Below, piece after piece: positions 7,918 to 16,720 of a stretch of 50,174 nucleotides of DNA. Position 1 is the first letter of the stretch; each line of letters begins with the position of its first letter. Source of the DNA: Sphingomonadaceae bacterium (GTDB lineage: Bacteria > Pseudomonadota > Alphaproteobacteria > Sphingomonadales > Sphingomonadaceae); assembly GCA_947477745.1 (NCBI GenBank), contig CANJUF010000024.1, positions 1 through 50,174 of the forward strand, in the 5' to 3' direction. Below the pieces are notes generated by a model. That model was not told the origin of the DNA, ran no database searches, and saw only the letters and a program-made list of their open reading frames with translations. Position numbers and translations under genes: made by a program.

Positions 7918-7999
7918 TTCTCCCTTGTCGTCCGGATTCCCTGATCCGTCGGCTTAGCCATAGCATGACATGCGCGGAATCCATGTTAGGATTGCAGCC

Positions 8000-9226
8000 A
8001 TGGACGAGGAGATGGGCGACATGCAATCCAACCTGGCGATCCCCGATTGCCTGCTGACGCTCGCCGGGCGGATCATGGATGCCGACAGCCACGAATACAC
8101 CCCTGTCAATCACTGGATCGAACAGTTTGGCGAGGCGACGCGGCCATTCGTGGAAGCTCACGAACATTCGAAGATGCCGATCCGACGGTTTGTCGCGGCC
8201 GACGATACGCCGATCGATGCCGACACGATCTGGAACACAAAGTCCGCCAATGCGCCCGGTGCCTTCGATTTCAGCCGCCGCATCGAAGTGCTGGACCGCA
8301 CCGGGATCAACCGCCAGATGGTGTTTCCCGGCAGCATCGGCCTTTACGCGACTAGCTTCTACTTCCGGGAAAAGGCCTTTCCGGGCATGTACCGCTCGAT
8401 CATCGGTGACCGAAAGCAATTCGCGCTCGAAATGATCGGTCTTTACAACGATTTCTGCCTGCGGACCGCGCGCAGTTACGATCGCTTGCGGATGGTCGCG
8501 ATTGCTCTTGCGCCCGACGTGCCGAGCCTGCTTGCGCAAGTAAAACGGCTGATCGATGGCGGTGTGCGCGCCATCTGGCTGCCGAGCGCGGCGCTGCCGG
8601 GCGGCGTCTCGCCCGCTCACCCCAGCCTCGATCCGATGTGGGACATGTGCGAGACGGCGGGCGTGGCGATCATGGCACATGTCGGCGCGGACTTTGAATT
8701 TCTGTCGAGTGCGGAATGGCGCAACGCTCCGCAGTTCGAAGGCTGGAAGGCAGGCGAGGAGTTCCAGATGGATCCCTGGACGCTCTCGACGCTGCATCTG
8801 CCGGTGCAGAATTTCCTTGCGACAATGGTGCTGGGCGGGGTGTTCGAAAGGTATCCGCAGCTTCGCTTTGGTGCCTGCGAGGTCACGGCGCAGTGGGTCG
8901 GCCCGCTTGCCGAGAACCTTGACCTGTGGTTCGAGCACCAGCGCAAGTTTTCGCTCGGAAACATGGAAGGCGATCTCAAGCTGTCGCTGAAACCATCCGA
9001 TTATATCCGCAGGAACACGCGGTTTTCACTGTTCGATATCGAGCCGGTCGATACCTATATCCGCCGTTACGACATGCCCGAAGTCTATTGCTATGCCAGC
9101 GATTATCCGCACCCCGAAGGTGGCCGCAAACCGATGAGCGACGTCAGCGAGCGTGTCGCGCCGTTTGGCGCCGAAGTTTTACAACAGGTGTTCGTCGACA
9201 ACGGCGCCTGGCTGATGCCTGACTGA
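8000..9226 (+). CDS. Amidohydrolase-2 family metal-dependent hydrolase
   Basis: A TIM-barrel protein of 408 residues from ATG 8000, in the amidohydrolase-2 family (the ACMSD-like decarboxylases and hydrolases). The first metal motif reads MDADSHEY, with a single H rather than the usual H-x-H. Later motifs are IMAHVGAD (central metal His) and CYASDYPHPEGG (catalytic Asp near the C-terminus). Such variants are common among sphingomonad proteins next to TonB receptors and aromatic-degradation genes. Candidate starts are 7970, 8000 (AGGA eight bases upstream) and 8021 (GAGGAG nine bases upstream); the last two are best. It is divergent from the LLM oxidoreductase. The substrate is unknown. Confidence 0.85.
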   Translation: MDEEMGDMQSNLAIPDCLLTLAGRIMDADSHEYTPVNHWIEQFGEATRPFVEAHEHSKMPIRRFVAADDTPIDADTIWNTKSANAPGAFDFSRRIEVLDRTGINRQMVFPGSIGLYATSFYFREKAFPGMYRSIIGDRKQFALEMIGLYNDFCLRTARSYDRLRMVAIALAPDVPSLLAQVKRLIDGGVRAIWLPSAALPGGVSPAHPSLDPMWDMCETAGVAIMAHVGADFEFLSSAEWRNAPQFEGWKAGEEFQMDPWTLSTLHLPVQNFLATMVLGGVFERYPQLRFGACEVTAQWVGPLAENLDLWFEHQRKFSLGNMEGDLKLSLKPSDYIRRNTRFSLFDIEPVDTYIRRYDMPEVYCYASDYPHPEGGRKPMSDVSERVAPFGAEVLQQVFVDNGAWLMPD

Positions 9227-9239
9227 TTTAGAAGACGTT

Positions 9240-9641
9240 TCAGCGCCCGTCCGGCAGGTCAACGTCGCGGGCAGCCATGATCCGAACCGGCTCGCCTTGC
9301 CGGGCCCGCAAGTCCGCGCCGGTTTGTCCGGCAATCACCGATACCAGCTTCGCCGTGCCGAAGCGCTCGAAGAGGGGCCTGGCGAACAGCAGGTTGGCCC
9401 GCTTGTTCGGGGTTATCTGCCATTTGTCCGAATCGCCGACCGCGACGTTCTCGATCTTCTCGTCTTCGGCGAAGGCGATGGTCGCCTGCACGCCGGGCCG
9501 GCCGTGGATCTTGACGACCTTCGCGGCGTCGTAAACCAATGTGACCAGACGCGGATCGGTCTCCTGCGCCATGGCCTGCGGTAGTGTAAGCGCAAGCGAC
9601 GCAGACAATGCGCCGAGAGCAGCAAGTCGCCTGAAGGTCAT
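9240..9641 (-). pseudogene. VirB9/TrbG-like protein, C-terminal half missing
   Basis: The 133-residue product has a signal peptide (ending AMAQE), followed by the typical N-terminal domain of VirB9, a type IV secretion outer-membrane-complex protein: DPRLVTLVYDAAKVVKIHG, then a stretch ending DKWQITPNKRANLLFARPL. VirB9 proteins are usually about 250-290 residues with a C-terminal beta-sandwich that contacts VirB7. Here the sequence leaves the family after about residue 95, and the tail (GADLRARQGEPVRIMAARD) is unlike VirB9. The start overlaps the upstream transglycosylase stop as ATGA. The end lies 13 bases from the amidohydrolase stop, a likely deletion point. It may be a shortened gene still expressed rather than a dead one. 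Confidence 0.65.
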
Positions 9642-10279
9642 TTCCGCACTGGCGCCGAAAGCCGCCCGATGATGGCAGAAACGTATTGCTGGGTCTCACG
9701 GATCGCTGGAATGCCGCCCGCTTGCCGCACTCGCCCTGGCCCGGCATTGTAGGCTGCCAGCGCCTTCTCGAGATTGCCTCCGAAGGTATCGAGCTGCTGG
9801 CGAAGGTACCTCGCGCCGCCTTCAAGGTTCGCATTGGGATCGCTGGGATCGACGCCAAGCGCTCGCGCGGTGTCTGGCATGAGCTGAGCCAAGCCGCGTG
9901 CGCCGACTGGCGAAACTGCATCAGCCCGCCAGCGGCTTTCCTGCCAGACTAGCGCCTCGAGCAGCGCAGGGCTGAGATCGTATTTCGCGGCAAGCTGGGC
10001 GATGCGCGCGTTCCACAGCGAAGGCCCGGCGGTCCCGACCGGAACCGTGATGGCCAAGGTATCAAGTTCGACGGGCGTGACCGCTGCTACCGGCGCTGCG
10101 GGAGCCATAGGCACCAATGCCTCATTATCGATAACGGAGGGTCCCCCGCTGATCCAGGTCGTGCCTTCGTCGCCGATTTCGAGGACATTAGCCGAGGCCG
10201 GGACCTGCGAAAGGGCGGTAGCGGAAAGCGCAAGCGAGGCGAACAGGGCAATCTTACGGATTCGAAACCGTCGCACCAT
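9638..10279 (-). CDS. Lytic transglycosylase, VirB1-like (SLT domain)
   Basis: A 213-residue secreted protein with signal peptide and Ala/Pro-rich linker (to about residue 80), then a transglycosylase SLT domain: LSPALLEALVWQESRWRADA with the catalytic Glu in WQESRW, GARGLAQLMPDTARALG, YLRQQLDTFGGN and ALAAYNAGPGRV. The enzyme cleaves the MurNAc-GlcNAc bond of peptidoglycan to give 1,6-anhydro ends. Its stop overlaps the start of the VirB9-like gene, and a transglycosylase next to VirB9 is the layout of sphingomonad type IV secretion loci (virB1 first). Here the genes from virB2 to virB8 are absent. It may now serve a general wall role. Confidence 0.85.
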   Translation of the reverse strand: MVRRFRIRKIALFASLALSATALSQVPASANVLEIGDEGTTWISGGPSVIDNEALVPMAPAAPVAAVTPVELDTLAITVPVGTAGPSLWNARIAQLAAKYDLSPALLEALVWQESRWRADAVSPVGARGLAQLMPDTARALGVDPSDPNANLEGGARYLRQQLDTFGGNLEKALAAYNAGPGRVRQAGGIPAIRETQQYVSAIIGRLSAPVRK

Positions 10280-10391
10280 TCCTGAAAATCACGCTTCGTG
10301 ATCTGGTGCGCGATTTAGTGCGCCTTGCCTTGTGAGCGCAAGCGCAATCGGCTCAGCCTATGCGCGACCTGTCGCGCTTGCAGAATCGGAA

Positions 10392-10420
10392 ACGGCGGCC
10401 GGATCGTGTCCAGCCGCCGT
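10392..10420 (-). terminator. Terminator-like hairpin after TonB receptor gene
   Basis: ACGGCGGC and GCCGCCGT form a perfect 8-bp GC-rich stem around a 13-base loop, 26 bases beyond the receptor stop. On the minus strand the stem is followed by TTT then CC, a short T-run, so this is a plausible but imperfect intrinsic terminator. Confidence 0.5.
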
Positions 10421-10445
10421 CCGGTATTACAATTAGGAATACGTT

Positions 10446-12803
10446 TTAGAATTCGATCTTGGCCTCGACGCCCATCGTGCGGCGTTCGGGGAAGTTCTGC
10501 GTTCCCAGATAACCGAAGTCGATCGAGGCAGTCGAATAGCGCCGGTCGGTCAGATTTCTTCCGAACAGCGAGAGGCTGCCCGTCACATCGCCGTTGATCG
10601 GAATTTCGGAAATCGCGAACCGCGCTCCAAGCAGACCATACGACCGGTTGTCGAGAATGAAGGGGAACGGTGTGACATTCCGCTGGACTACGCCCGCGGT
10701 CTTGCCGGTCCACGAATAATCCATGCTGAGCGAAACCGTGCCGAATTCTTGCGGCGGGAATTCGTAGGTAATTGATGCATCCCACTTGGTCTTTGGCAGG
10801 TTCTGGAACAACTGAACCGCGGCGCAATCCTGAATTCCCGGAATGCTGGTGTCCACACAGCCTGCGGTTATGACAGTTGGAGTTGTTCCCGCAGGTGCTC
10901 CCGCAGCCGCTGTCTTGGGTTTCGGAAAATTGGTATATTCAGGATCGACATAGCCATAAGAACCCTGGATCGTCAGGCCATCGACTGGAACAACCGTGGC
11001 TTCGATTTCGAAGCCTTTGTATTTGGCGTTGGCGTTGACGTTGACGTTGCCACCACTGGTCGAGCCGGTCGGTGCCGCGAACTGAGCAACCTGCAGATCG
11101 TAGTACTTGTTGTAGAACGCAGCGACGTTGAGGCGCAGGCGGTTATCCAGCGCCTGCAGCTTGAGACCAGCTTCCCACGACTTGATTTCTTCCGGGTCAT
11201 ACCGCGGATTGACCGCGCCGAGGCTGCGCGCGTTGAAGCCGCCGGCACGATAACCGGTTGCGTAACGCACATAGCCCATGATGTCGTCGGTGAATTCGTA
11301 ATTGGCGCTGAGCATAAAGGAAGTGTTGTTTTCCTTGAGCAGCAGGCGTCGGACGAGCGAGGTGACCTGGTTGAAGTCACGCGAGTCGTCGGTGTAGCGA
11401 ACGCCGCCCGTCAGTTCGAGCTTTTCACCAAGAATAGGCGGCCGATAGTCAACCTGCGCGAAGACTGCCTTGGACTTGCTGGCAACTCGGTAGTCACGCG
11501 GGGTAACAGAATCTACGGCATTGGTGGCGCTGAGTGCGTATGGAAGGCGCGTTGTGCCGAAGTCGTGGGCATCTTCGTCGAAGTAGAAGCCGCCAACCAC
11601 AAAGTTGAGCGAATCGTAGGCGCCCTGAAGCTGGACTTCGAGGGTCTTTTGATTCTGAGACTGGAACCGCTTGGTAAATCCGTACCAACCTGCCCAGGTC
11701 GTCACCGTCGGAACACCGCCCACGGCGGCGAGACCCTTCAGGGTCGTCCCATAGTTGTTCGTGTCATCACGGCGGTAGGCGCGGAGGCCGCCGATTGCCT
11801 TGAGCGTCAGGTTATCGTTGAGGCCGTATTCCAGTGTGAGGTGAACGCCCTTCTGAACGATCCTCTGCGGGATGGGGTCGGCATAGTCCTGGTATTTGAA
11901 CAACGGTTTGGTGGTAACGGGAAGCGGCACGGTGCCATACGTCGCAACCGAATTGTTCATGAAAGCTTGGAACGTCGCCGTCGTAGCGACAACCTGGATC
12001 GGCACGGGAACACCCGCCATCTTGGTGTAGTCTGCAGATATAGTCGCCTTGAACGAACCCCATTCTCCCTGGATCTTGCCCCAGTAGGAATCGTTGTCTT
12101 CCGAACCATGGTCAAGATTGCTGGGCTGGTCGGCTATGTCGACGATACCGTCACGCTCACGGTGCTGATAAGCAAACGAGGCCTTTACGTTGGAACCACC
12201 AATCAGGCCGGTATCAATGCGGGCCTTGTACTGGATCGCATTGAAGCTGCCGTATCCCGCGCGCACGACGCCTTCGAAATTATCCGAAGGTGTGTGAGTC
12301 TGGACCACGATGGCACCGCCGGTGGAGTTGCGACCGAACAGCGTGCCTTGCGGTCCGCGCAGCACCTGGATCGAATCGGGTTCGACAATATCCATGGCGG
12401 CGGTCGAAATGCGACCGAAGGGTACACCGTCGATGTAGAAGCCGAAAGGCGCGTCGTTGCCGATGATGTTGTCGCCATAACCGATACCGCGCATGTAAAT
12501 CGCGGCCGCGCCAATGCCGCCAGGCGTATCATGGATTTTCACGTTCGGTGTGATTTTCGCAAGATCGACAAAGTTCTCGATGCCGCGCTCTTCAATAATA
12601 GCGGCGTTGACCGCGGTGACTGAGACCGGCGTGTCCTGAATGCTTTCCTCACGGCGGCGTGCAGTGACGACGATATCGGCGATACCGCTACGCTGGCCTT
12701 CGATTTCCGAAGAATCCTGAGCGTAGGCCGGGAGCGCAAGCACCCCTGACAGGATTGCGGCACTGCCGAGCAAGCTCGCACGAAGGGATCTGGATTCCAT
12801 CAT
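10446..12803 (-). CDS. TonB-dependent receptor (sphingomonad catabolic type)
   Basis: A 785-residue outer-membrane receptor: signal peptide ending LPAYAQ, TonB-box region ADIVVTARRREESIQDTPVS, plug signatures FVDLAKITPNVKI and SIQVLRGPQGTLFGRNSTGG, then the barrel ending GVEAKIEF with terminal Phe. The start was set at ATG 12803 because AGGAGAGG lies just upstream; ATG 12800 is nearly equivalent and the longer frame from 12860 has no ribosome site. The class with RGPQGTLFGRN imports large hydrophobic or aromatic ligands as well as siderophores. The neighbouring LLM oxidoreductase and amidohydrolase suggest a catabolic substrate, but the transglycosylase pair lies between them. Confidence 0.9.
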   Translation of the reverse strand: MMESRSLRASLLGSAAILSGVLALPAYAQDSSEIEGQRSGIADIVVTARRREESIQDTPVSVTAVNAAIIEERGIENFVDLAKITPNVKIHDTPGGIGAAAIYMRGIGYGDNIIGNDAPFGFYIDGVPFGRISTAAMDIVEPDSIQVLRGPQGTLFGRNSTGGAIVVQTHTPSDNFEGVVRAGYGSFNAIQYKARIDTGLIGGSNVKASFAYQHRERDGIVDIADQPSNLDHGSEDNDSYWGKIQGEWGSFKATISADYTKMAGVPVPIQVVATTATFQAFMNNSVATYGTVPLPVTTKPLFKYQDYADPIPQRIVQKGVHLTLEYGLNDNLTLKAIGGLRAYRRDDTNNYGTTLKGLAAVGGVPTVTTWAGWYGFTKRFQSQNQKTLEVQLQGAYDSLNFVVGGFYFDEDAHDFGTTRLPYALSATNAVDSVTPRDYRVASKSKAVFAQVDYRPPILGEKLELTGGVRYTDDSRDFNQVTSLVRRLLLKENNTSFMLSANYEFTDDIMGYVRYATGYRAGGFNARSLGAVNPRYDPEEIKSWEAGLKLQALDNRLRLNVAAFYNKYYDLQVAQFAAPTGSTSGGNVNVNANAKYKGFEIEATVVPVDGLTIQGSYGYVDPEYTNFPKPKTAAAGAPAGTTPTVITAGCVDTSIPGIQDCAAVQLFQNLPKTKWDASITYEFPPQEFGTVSLSMDYSWTGKTAGVVQRNVTPFPFILDNRSYGLLGARFAISEIPINGDVTGSLSLFGRNLTDRRYSTASIDFGYLGTQNFPERRTMGVEAKIEF

Positions 12804-13105
12804 TACCTCTCCTGACGTTATTTTGTGCCGTGGTTGTATCATTGTCGCGCGGCATTGCAAGCGTCTGGATCAATAGGGTTGCCTGTATTGGGGCAAGACT
12901 CTGCAGTTTATAGGCGAGGCGAAGCTTGTGAAATCGCACGAAAATTTTTGCGACTGGGCGTTAACCTCGCGGTAAGCTTCGCAAACTGCGGCAAACCTTG
13001 CTTCTTTGCCCACAGCCTATTTCGCTATGGGTAGTGCCTAATGCCCAGGGATAACACCTTGGTAAGATTCTCCTGCGCAATCGGCATCGAGGCAGGAGAG
13101 TCCCG
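12804..13105. promoter_or_regulatory. Divergent control region, with a CtrA-like motif at 12961-12975
   Basis: A 302-base stretch without a gene, between the divergent TonB receptor and PilZ genes. It contains TTAA-CCTCGCG-GTAA (12961-12975), which matches the CtrA consensus TTAA-N7-TTAA except for one base. CtrA controls cell-cycle and motility genes in this class, and the PilZ gene is a reasonable target, but one mismatch in eight makes this weak. I see no other clear element. Confidence 0.25.
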
Positions 13106-13429
13106 TTGCGCCAACCCCGCGAATCCAGTGAAATAGCGGCAGAACAGGGCCGTGAGAGGCGCGCGTCTCTGACACTGACATGCCAGGTCCGCCAAGGCAC
13201 GCGCGCCTGGAAGCAGGCGCAGCTTGAAGACATCTCGCCCCATGGGTTCCGGATCAGCCGGTTTCCCGATTGCAGCCCTCAGCTTCCGCTGCGCATCCGC
13301 ATTCCCGGCCTGGAACTACTGAGTGCAAACGTACGCTGGCAAAAGGGCGGCGCGGTGGGCTGCGAATTCAGCGCGCCGCTGCACGTCGCCGTGTTCGAAC
13401 ATCTCGTCAGGCGCGCAATGTCACGATAA
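13106..13429 (+). CDS. PilZ-domain protein
   Basis: A 107-residue single-domain protein. The c-di-GMP motif D/N-x-S-x2-G is present as DISPHG (42-47) and the barrel strand NVRWQKGGAVGCEFS near the C-terminus is typical of PilZ. The upstream arginine motif is RERR (16-19) and a strict R-x3-R is not evident, so nucleotide binding is uncertain. The start is TTG at 13106, seven bases after AGGAG; no ATG exists near the N-terminus. It would act as a c-di-GMP effector on motility or envelope functions. It converges on lpd with a 6-base gap. Confidence 0.75.
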   Translation: MRQPRESSEIAAEQGRERRASLTLTCQVRQGTRAWKQAQLEDISPHGFRISRFPDCSPQLPLRIRIPGLELLSANVRWQKGGAVGCEFSAPLHVAVFEHLVRRAMSR

Positions 13430-13435
13430 ATCCAA

Positions 13436-14854
13436 TCAGATGTGGATCGCCCGCCCGTAAGCGCTCAGCACGGCCTCGTGCATCGCCTCGCTGATGGTGG
13501 GATGCGGGAAGACCGACTGGATCAGTTCGGCCTCGGTCGTCTCCAGTGTCTTGCCGACGACGAAGCCCTGGATCATTTCGGTGACTTCGAGGCCCACCAT
13601 GTGCGCGCCGAGCAGCTCGCCGGTCTTGCAGTCGAACACGGTCTTCACGAAGCCTTCCTGGTCTCCCATGGCGATCGCCTTGCCGTTGCCGATGAAGGGG
13701 AACTGGCCGACCTTGACCTCATAGCCCGCTTCGCGCGCCTTGGCTTCGGTCAGGCCGACCGAGGCGATCTGCGGGTGGCAATAAGTGCAGCCAGGAATGT
13801 TGCGGCGGTCGAGCGGGTGCGGATGGACCTCGCCGTTGCCCAGCTCGCGCGCGATGGACTCCACTGCCAGCACCGCCTCGTGGCTCGCCTTGTGCGCCAG
13901 CCACGGACCGGCGGTGCAATCTCCGATTGCCCAGACGCCGGGCACATTGGTGCCGCAATGATCGTCGACCTTGACGAAGAACTTGGCGTCAGGCTCGATC
14001 CCCAGATCTTCCAGCCCGATGTTATCGAGGTTCGGAGTGATGCCAACGGCAACGATCACATGGCTGAACTCGGTGGTTTCGTCCTTGCCAGCCTTGTCCT
14101 TGATCGTGACGGAAACCTGCGTGTCGCTCTTTTCAATCGCACCGACATTGGCGCTGGTCAGGATCTTGATCCCCTGCTTGGTCAGCGCCTTTTCGAGGAA
14201 TTTGGACACATCCGCGTCCTCGACCGGCACGATCCGGTCAAGCATCTCGACCACGGTCACGTCACAGCCCATGTCGTTGTAGAAGCTAGCGAACTCGATG
14301 CCGATCGCGCCCGATCCGATCACCAGCAGCTTGCTCGGCAATTCTCTAGGCGTCATCGCATGGCGATATGTCCAGATACGCTCTCCGTCCGCCTTCGCCT
14401 TGGGCAGATCGCGTGCCCGCGCGCCCACGGCGATGATGATGTGTTTCGCTTCGAGCGACTGCTCCTTGCCGTCCTCGCCAGTGATGGAGAGCTTGCCGGG
14501 CGCGGTCAGCTTGCCAGTGCCCATGACCACGTCGATCTTGTTCTTCTTCATCAGGCCGGTGACGCCCTTGTTGAGCTGGTCGGCCACTCCCCGCGAACGC
14601 TTGACTACGGCATCGAGATCGGCGCTGATGTTGTCCGCGGACAGGCCGAAATCCTTGGCGTGCTTCATATGGTGCAGAACCTCGGCAGAGCGCAGCAGCG
14701 CCTTGGTCGGGATGCAGCCCCAGTTGAGGCAGATGCCGCCCAGCCGCTCGCGCTCGACGATCGCGGTCTTGAGGCCAAGCTGCGCCGCGCGGATCGCCGC
14801 GACATAGCCGCCGGGGCCGGAGCCGAGCACGATAAGGTCGTATGCGTCTGACAC
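13436..14854 (-). CDS. lpd: Dihydrolipoyl dehydrogenase (E3)
   Basis: A 472-residue FAD flavoprotein that reoxidises dihydrolipoamide with NAD+ in the pyruvate dehydrogenase and related complexes. It shows the FAD fold GSGPGGYVAAIRAAQLG, the redox disulfide GGICLNWGCIPTKALL, the NAD-binding VIGSGAIGIEFASFY, the second FAD segment VWAIGDCTAGP and the active-site His-Glu motif HPHPTISEAMHEAV of the partner subunit. The start is GTG 14854, preceded by GGAGAAG; the frame upstream of it overlaps the thioesterase gene. It lies 4 bases after that gene and forms an operon with pdhC. Confidence 0.95.
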   Translation of the reverse strand: MSDAYDLIVLGSGPGGYVAAIRAAQLGLKTAIVERERLGGICLNWGCIPTKALLRSAEVLHHMKHAKDFGLSADNISADLDAVVKRSRGVADQLNKGVTGLMKKNKIDVVMGTGKLTAPGKLSITGEDGKEQSLEAKHIIIAVGARARDLPKAKADGERIWTYRHAMTPRELPSKLLVIGSGAIGIEFASFYNDMGCDVTVVEMLDRIVPVEDADVSKFLEKALTKQGIKILTSANVGAIEKSDTQVSVTIKDKAGKDETTEFSHVIVAVGITPNLDNIGLEDLGIEPDAKFFVKVDDHCGTNVPGVWAIGDCTAGPWLAHKASHEAVLAVESIARELGNGEVHPHPLDRRNIPGCTYCHPQIASVGLTEAKAREAGYEVKVGQFPFIGNGKAIAMGDQEGFVKTVFDCKTGELLGAHMVGLEVTEMIQGFVVGKTLETTEAELIQSVFPHPTISEAMHEAVLSAYGRAIHI

Positions 14855-14858
14855 CTGG

Positions 14859-15239
14859 CTACTTCTCCTGCTTGACCGGTCGCGGTTTGCCGTCACCATC
14901 GACCGCTACGAATGTGAACTGGGCCTGCGTCACCTGGACTTCCTCATCTTCGTGGCGGTGCCTGCGCCATGCCTCGGTGGCGATGGTCATCGACGAATGC
15001 CCGACCTTCTCGAGCCGCCCGTAAACCGAAACCTCGTCGCCGATCCTGACCGGCAAATGGAACTGAACACCGTCCATCGCCACGGTGACCGCCCGGCCCC
15101 GCGAATGCCGCGCCGCGATAAGCCCCGCGCCCATGTCCATCAGGCTCAGCAGCCAGCCGCCGAATATGTCGCCATAGGAATTGGCGTCGGCAGGCATCGC
15201 GGTTACGCGGATGACAGGCTCTTCGGTGGGAGCAGTCAC
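14859..15239 (-). CDS. Acyl-CoA thioesterase, hotdog fold (YciA type)
   Basis: A 126-residue hotdog protein. The N-terminal signature NSYGDIFGGWLLSLMDMGAG is that of YciA/BACH acyl-CoA thioesterases, with the catalytic Asp in LMDMGAG; the second half has VAMDGVQFHLPVRIGDEV. It hydrolyses acyl-CoA to free acid and CoA. The start is GTG at 15239, one base after the pdhC stop, and its stop is 4 bases before lpd, so it is embedded in the PDH operon. A role in relieving acetyl- or acyl-CoA build-up when PDH is active is an inference from position. Confidence 0.85.
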   Translation of the reverse strand: MTAPTEEPVIRVTAMPADANSYGDIFGGWLLSLMDMGAGLIAARHSRGRAVTVAMDGVQFHLPVRIGDEVSVYGRLEKVGHSSMTIATEAWRRHRHEDEEVQVTQAQFTFVAVDGDGKPRPVKQEK

Positions 15240-15240
15240 G

Positions 15241-16581
15241 TCAGGCGACCATCCCCAGCGGACTTTCGATGTAGCCCTTGAACGTCGTCATAAGCCGCGC
15301 GCCGTCAGCGCCGTCGATGGCGCGGTGATCGAAGCTGCCGGTCACGCTCATTATTGTGGCGACGCCGAGCGCGCCGTCCTCCATCACCCACGGGCGGTTC
15401 TCGCCTGCGCCGATGGCAAGGATGGTCGATTGCGGCGGATTGATCACGGCAGTGAACTGCTTGATCCCTAGCATGCCCATGTTCGAGATCGAGGCGGTGC
15501 CGCCCTGATATTCGGCGGGCTGGAGTTTTCCGCCCTGCGCCCGCTCGATCAGGTCCTTGGTGGCAGTCGCGATCTCGGATAGCGACTTGCCGCTGGCATC
15601 GGTGACGATCGGGGTGATCAAGCCTCCCGGAATGCTCACCGCCATGGAAATGTCTGCGCGGGCATAGCGGATCAGCTCATTGCCCGCGAAGGTCACGTTG
15701 CATTCGGGCACATCGATCAAGGCGCGGCCCAATGCCTTGATCAGCAAGTCGTTGACCGAAAGCTTGATGCCGCGCGGCTCCAGCGCCTTGTTCACATCTG
15801 CGCGCATCTGCATCAGCTTGTCGAGGCGCACGTCCACGGTGAGGTAGATGTGCGGGGCCTCCTGCATCGACTGGCTGAGGCGGCGCGCAATGGTCTTGCG
15901 CATGCCCGAAAGCTTCTCCACCGTGTGCGGTACCCTGTCGTCGAGCAGGGCGCGGGTTTCGGGCGCCATTTCGGTGCTCGCGGGCTTTTCCGCTGCGGCA
16001 GGAGCGGCAGCCGCCGAAGCCGCGGCGGGCGCGGCCGCGGCCGCAGGTTTGGCGGTGCCGGGCGCTGCCCCATCGACGTCGGCCTTGACGATGCGTCCGT
16101 GCGGACCGCTGCCGTTGACGGCTCCAAGATCGACACCCTTTTCAGCCGCAAGGCGCTTGGCGAGCGGCGAGGCGACGATCCGTCCTTCTTTGGGTTGCAT
16201 CGCGGCAGGGGGCGGAGCGGTTGCCACTGGCGGTTCCGTAACTTGCGCCACTGCGGAGGCAGGTGTCTCCTGAGGCGGTTTCTCGTTGGTCGAGGACCCT
16301 GCCTTCGCAGTGACACCATCGGCCTTGTCCGCGTCCTCCCCCTCAACCGCCATTGTGGCAATCACGGTGCCGACTTTCACCTTATCGGTGCCTTCGGGCA
16401 CGGCAATGCTCACGATCACGCCTTCATCGACCGCTTCGAACTCCATGGTCGCCTTGTCGGTCTCGATCTCGGCAATGATGTCACCCGAAGCAACCTCGTC
16501 GCCCTCTTTCACCAGCCACCTCGCAAGCTTGCCTTCTTCCATGGTGGGTGAGAGCGCCGGCATCTTGATTTCGGTGGGCAT
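15241..16581 (-). CDS. pdhC: Pyruvate dehydrogenase complex E2, dihydrolipoamide acetyltransferase
   Basis: A 446-residue E2 subunit with one N-terminal lipoyl domain (lipoylated K43 in IETDKATMEFEA), an Ala/Pro-rich linker, the peripheral subunit-binding domain (ASPLAKRLAAEKGVDL to GPHGRIVKADV) and the catalytic core with FDHRAIDGADG (H419, D423). It transfers acetyl groups from lipoate to CoA and forms the core of the complex. The pdhA and pdhB genes are not in this window, so the E1 genes are elsewhere. The linker codons are strongly Ala-biased, which is normal for E2 hinges. First gene of pdhC-thioesterase-lpd. Confidence 0.93.
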   Translation of the reverse strand: MPTEIKMPALSPTMEEGKLARWLVKEGDEVASGDIIAEIETDKATMEFEAVDEGVIVSIAVPEGTDKVKVGTVIATMAVEGEDADKADGVTAKAGSSTNEKPPQETPASAVAQVTEPPVATAPPPAAMQPKEGRIVASPLAKRLAAEKGVDLGAVNGSGPHGRIVKADVDGAAPGTAKPAAAAAPAAASAAAAPAAAEKPASTEMAPETRALLDDRVPHTVEKLSGMRKTIARRLSQSMQEAPHIYLTVDVRLDKLMQMRADVNKALEPRGIKLSVNDLLIKALGRALIDVPECNVTFAGNELIRYARADISMAVSIPGGLITPIVTDASGKSLSEIATATKDLIERAQGGKLQPAEYQGGTASISNMGMLGIKQFTAVINPPQSTILAIGAGENRPWVMEDGALGVATIMSVTGSFDHRAIDGADGARLMTTFKGYIESPLGMVA

Positions 16582-16720
16582 GAAACGATCGGCTTTCTGC
16601 TATATCTGTCCGCGCCGTCCCATTCGCCAATCCCGCGCCCGCTGGCAAGCGCCGGACGTGAATCGCATGGGTTGCACGTCAAGGCTTTGTAGCGGATAGG
16701 TCACGTCCGGGGGAAGAAAT

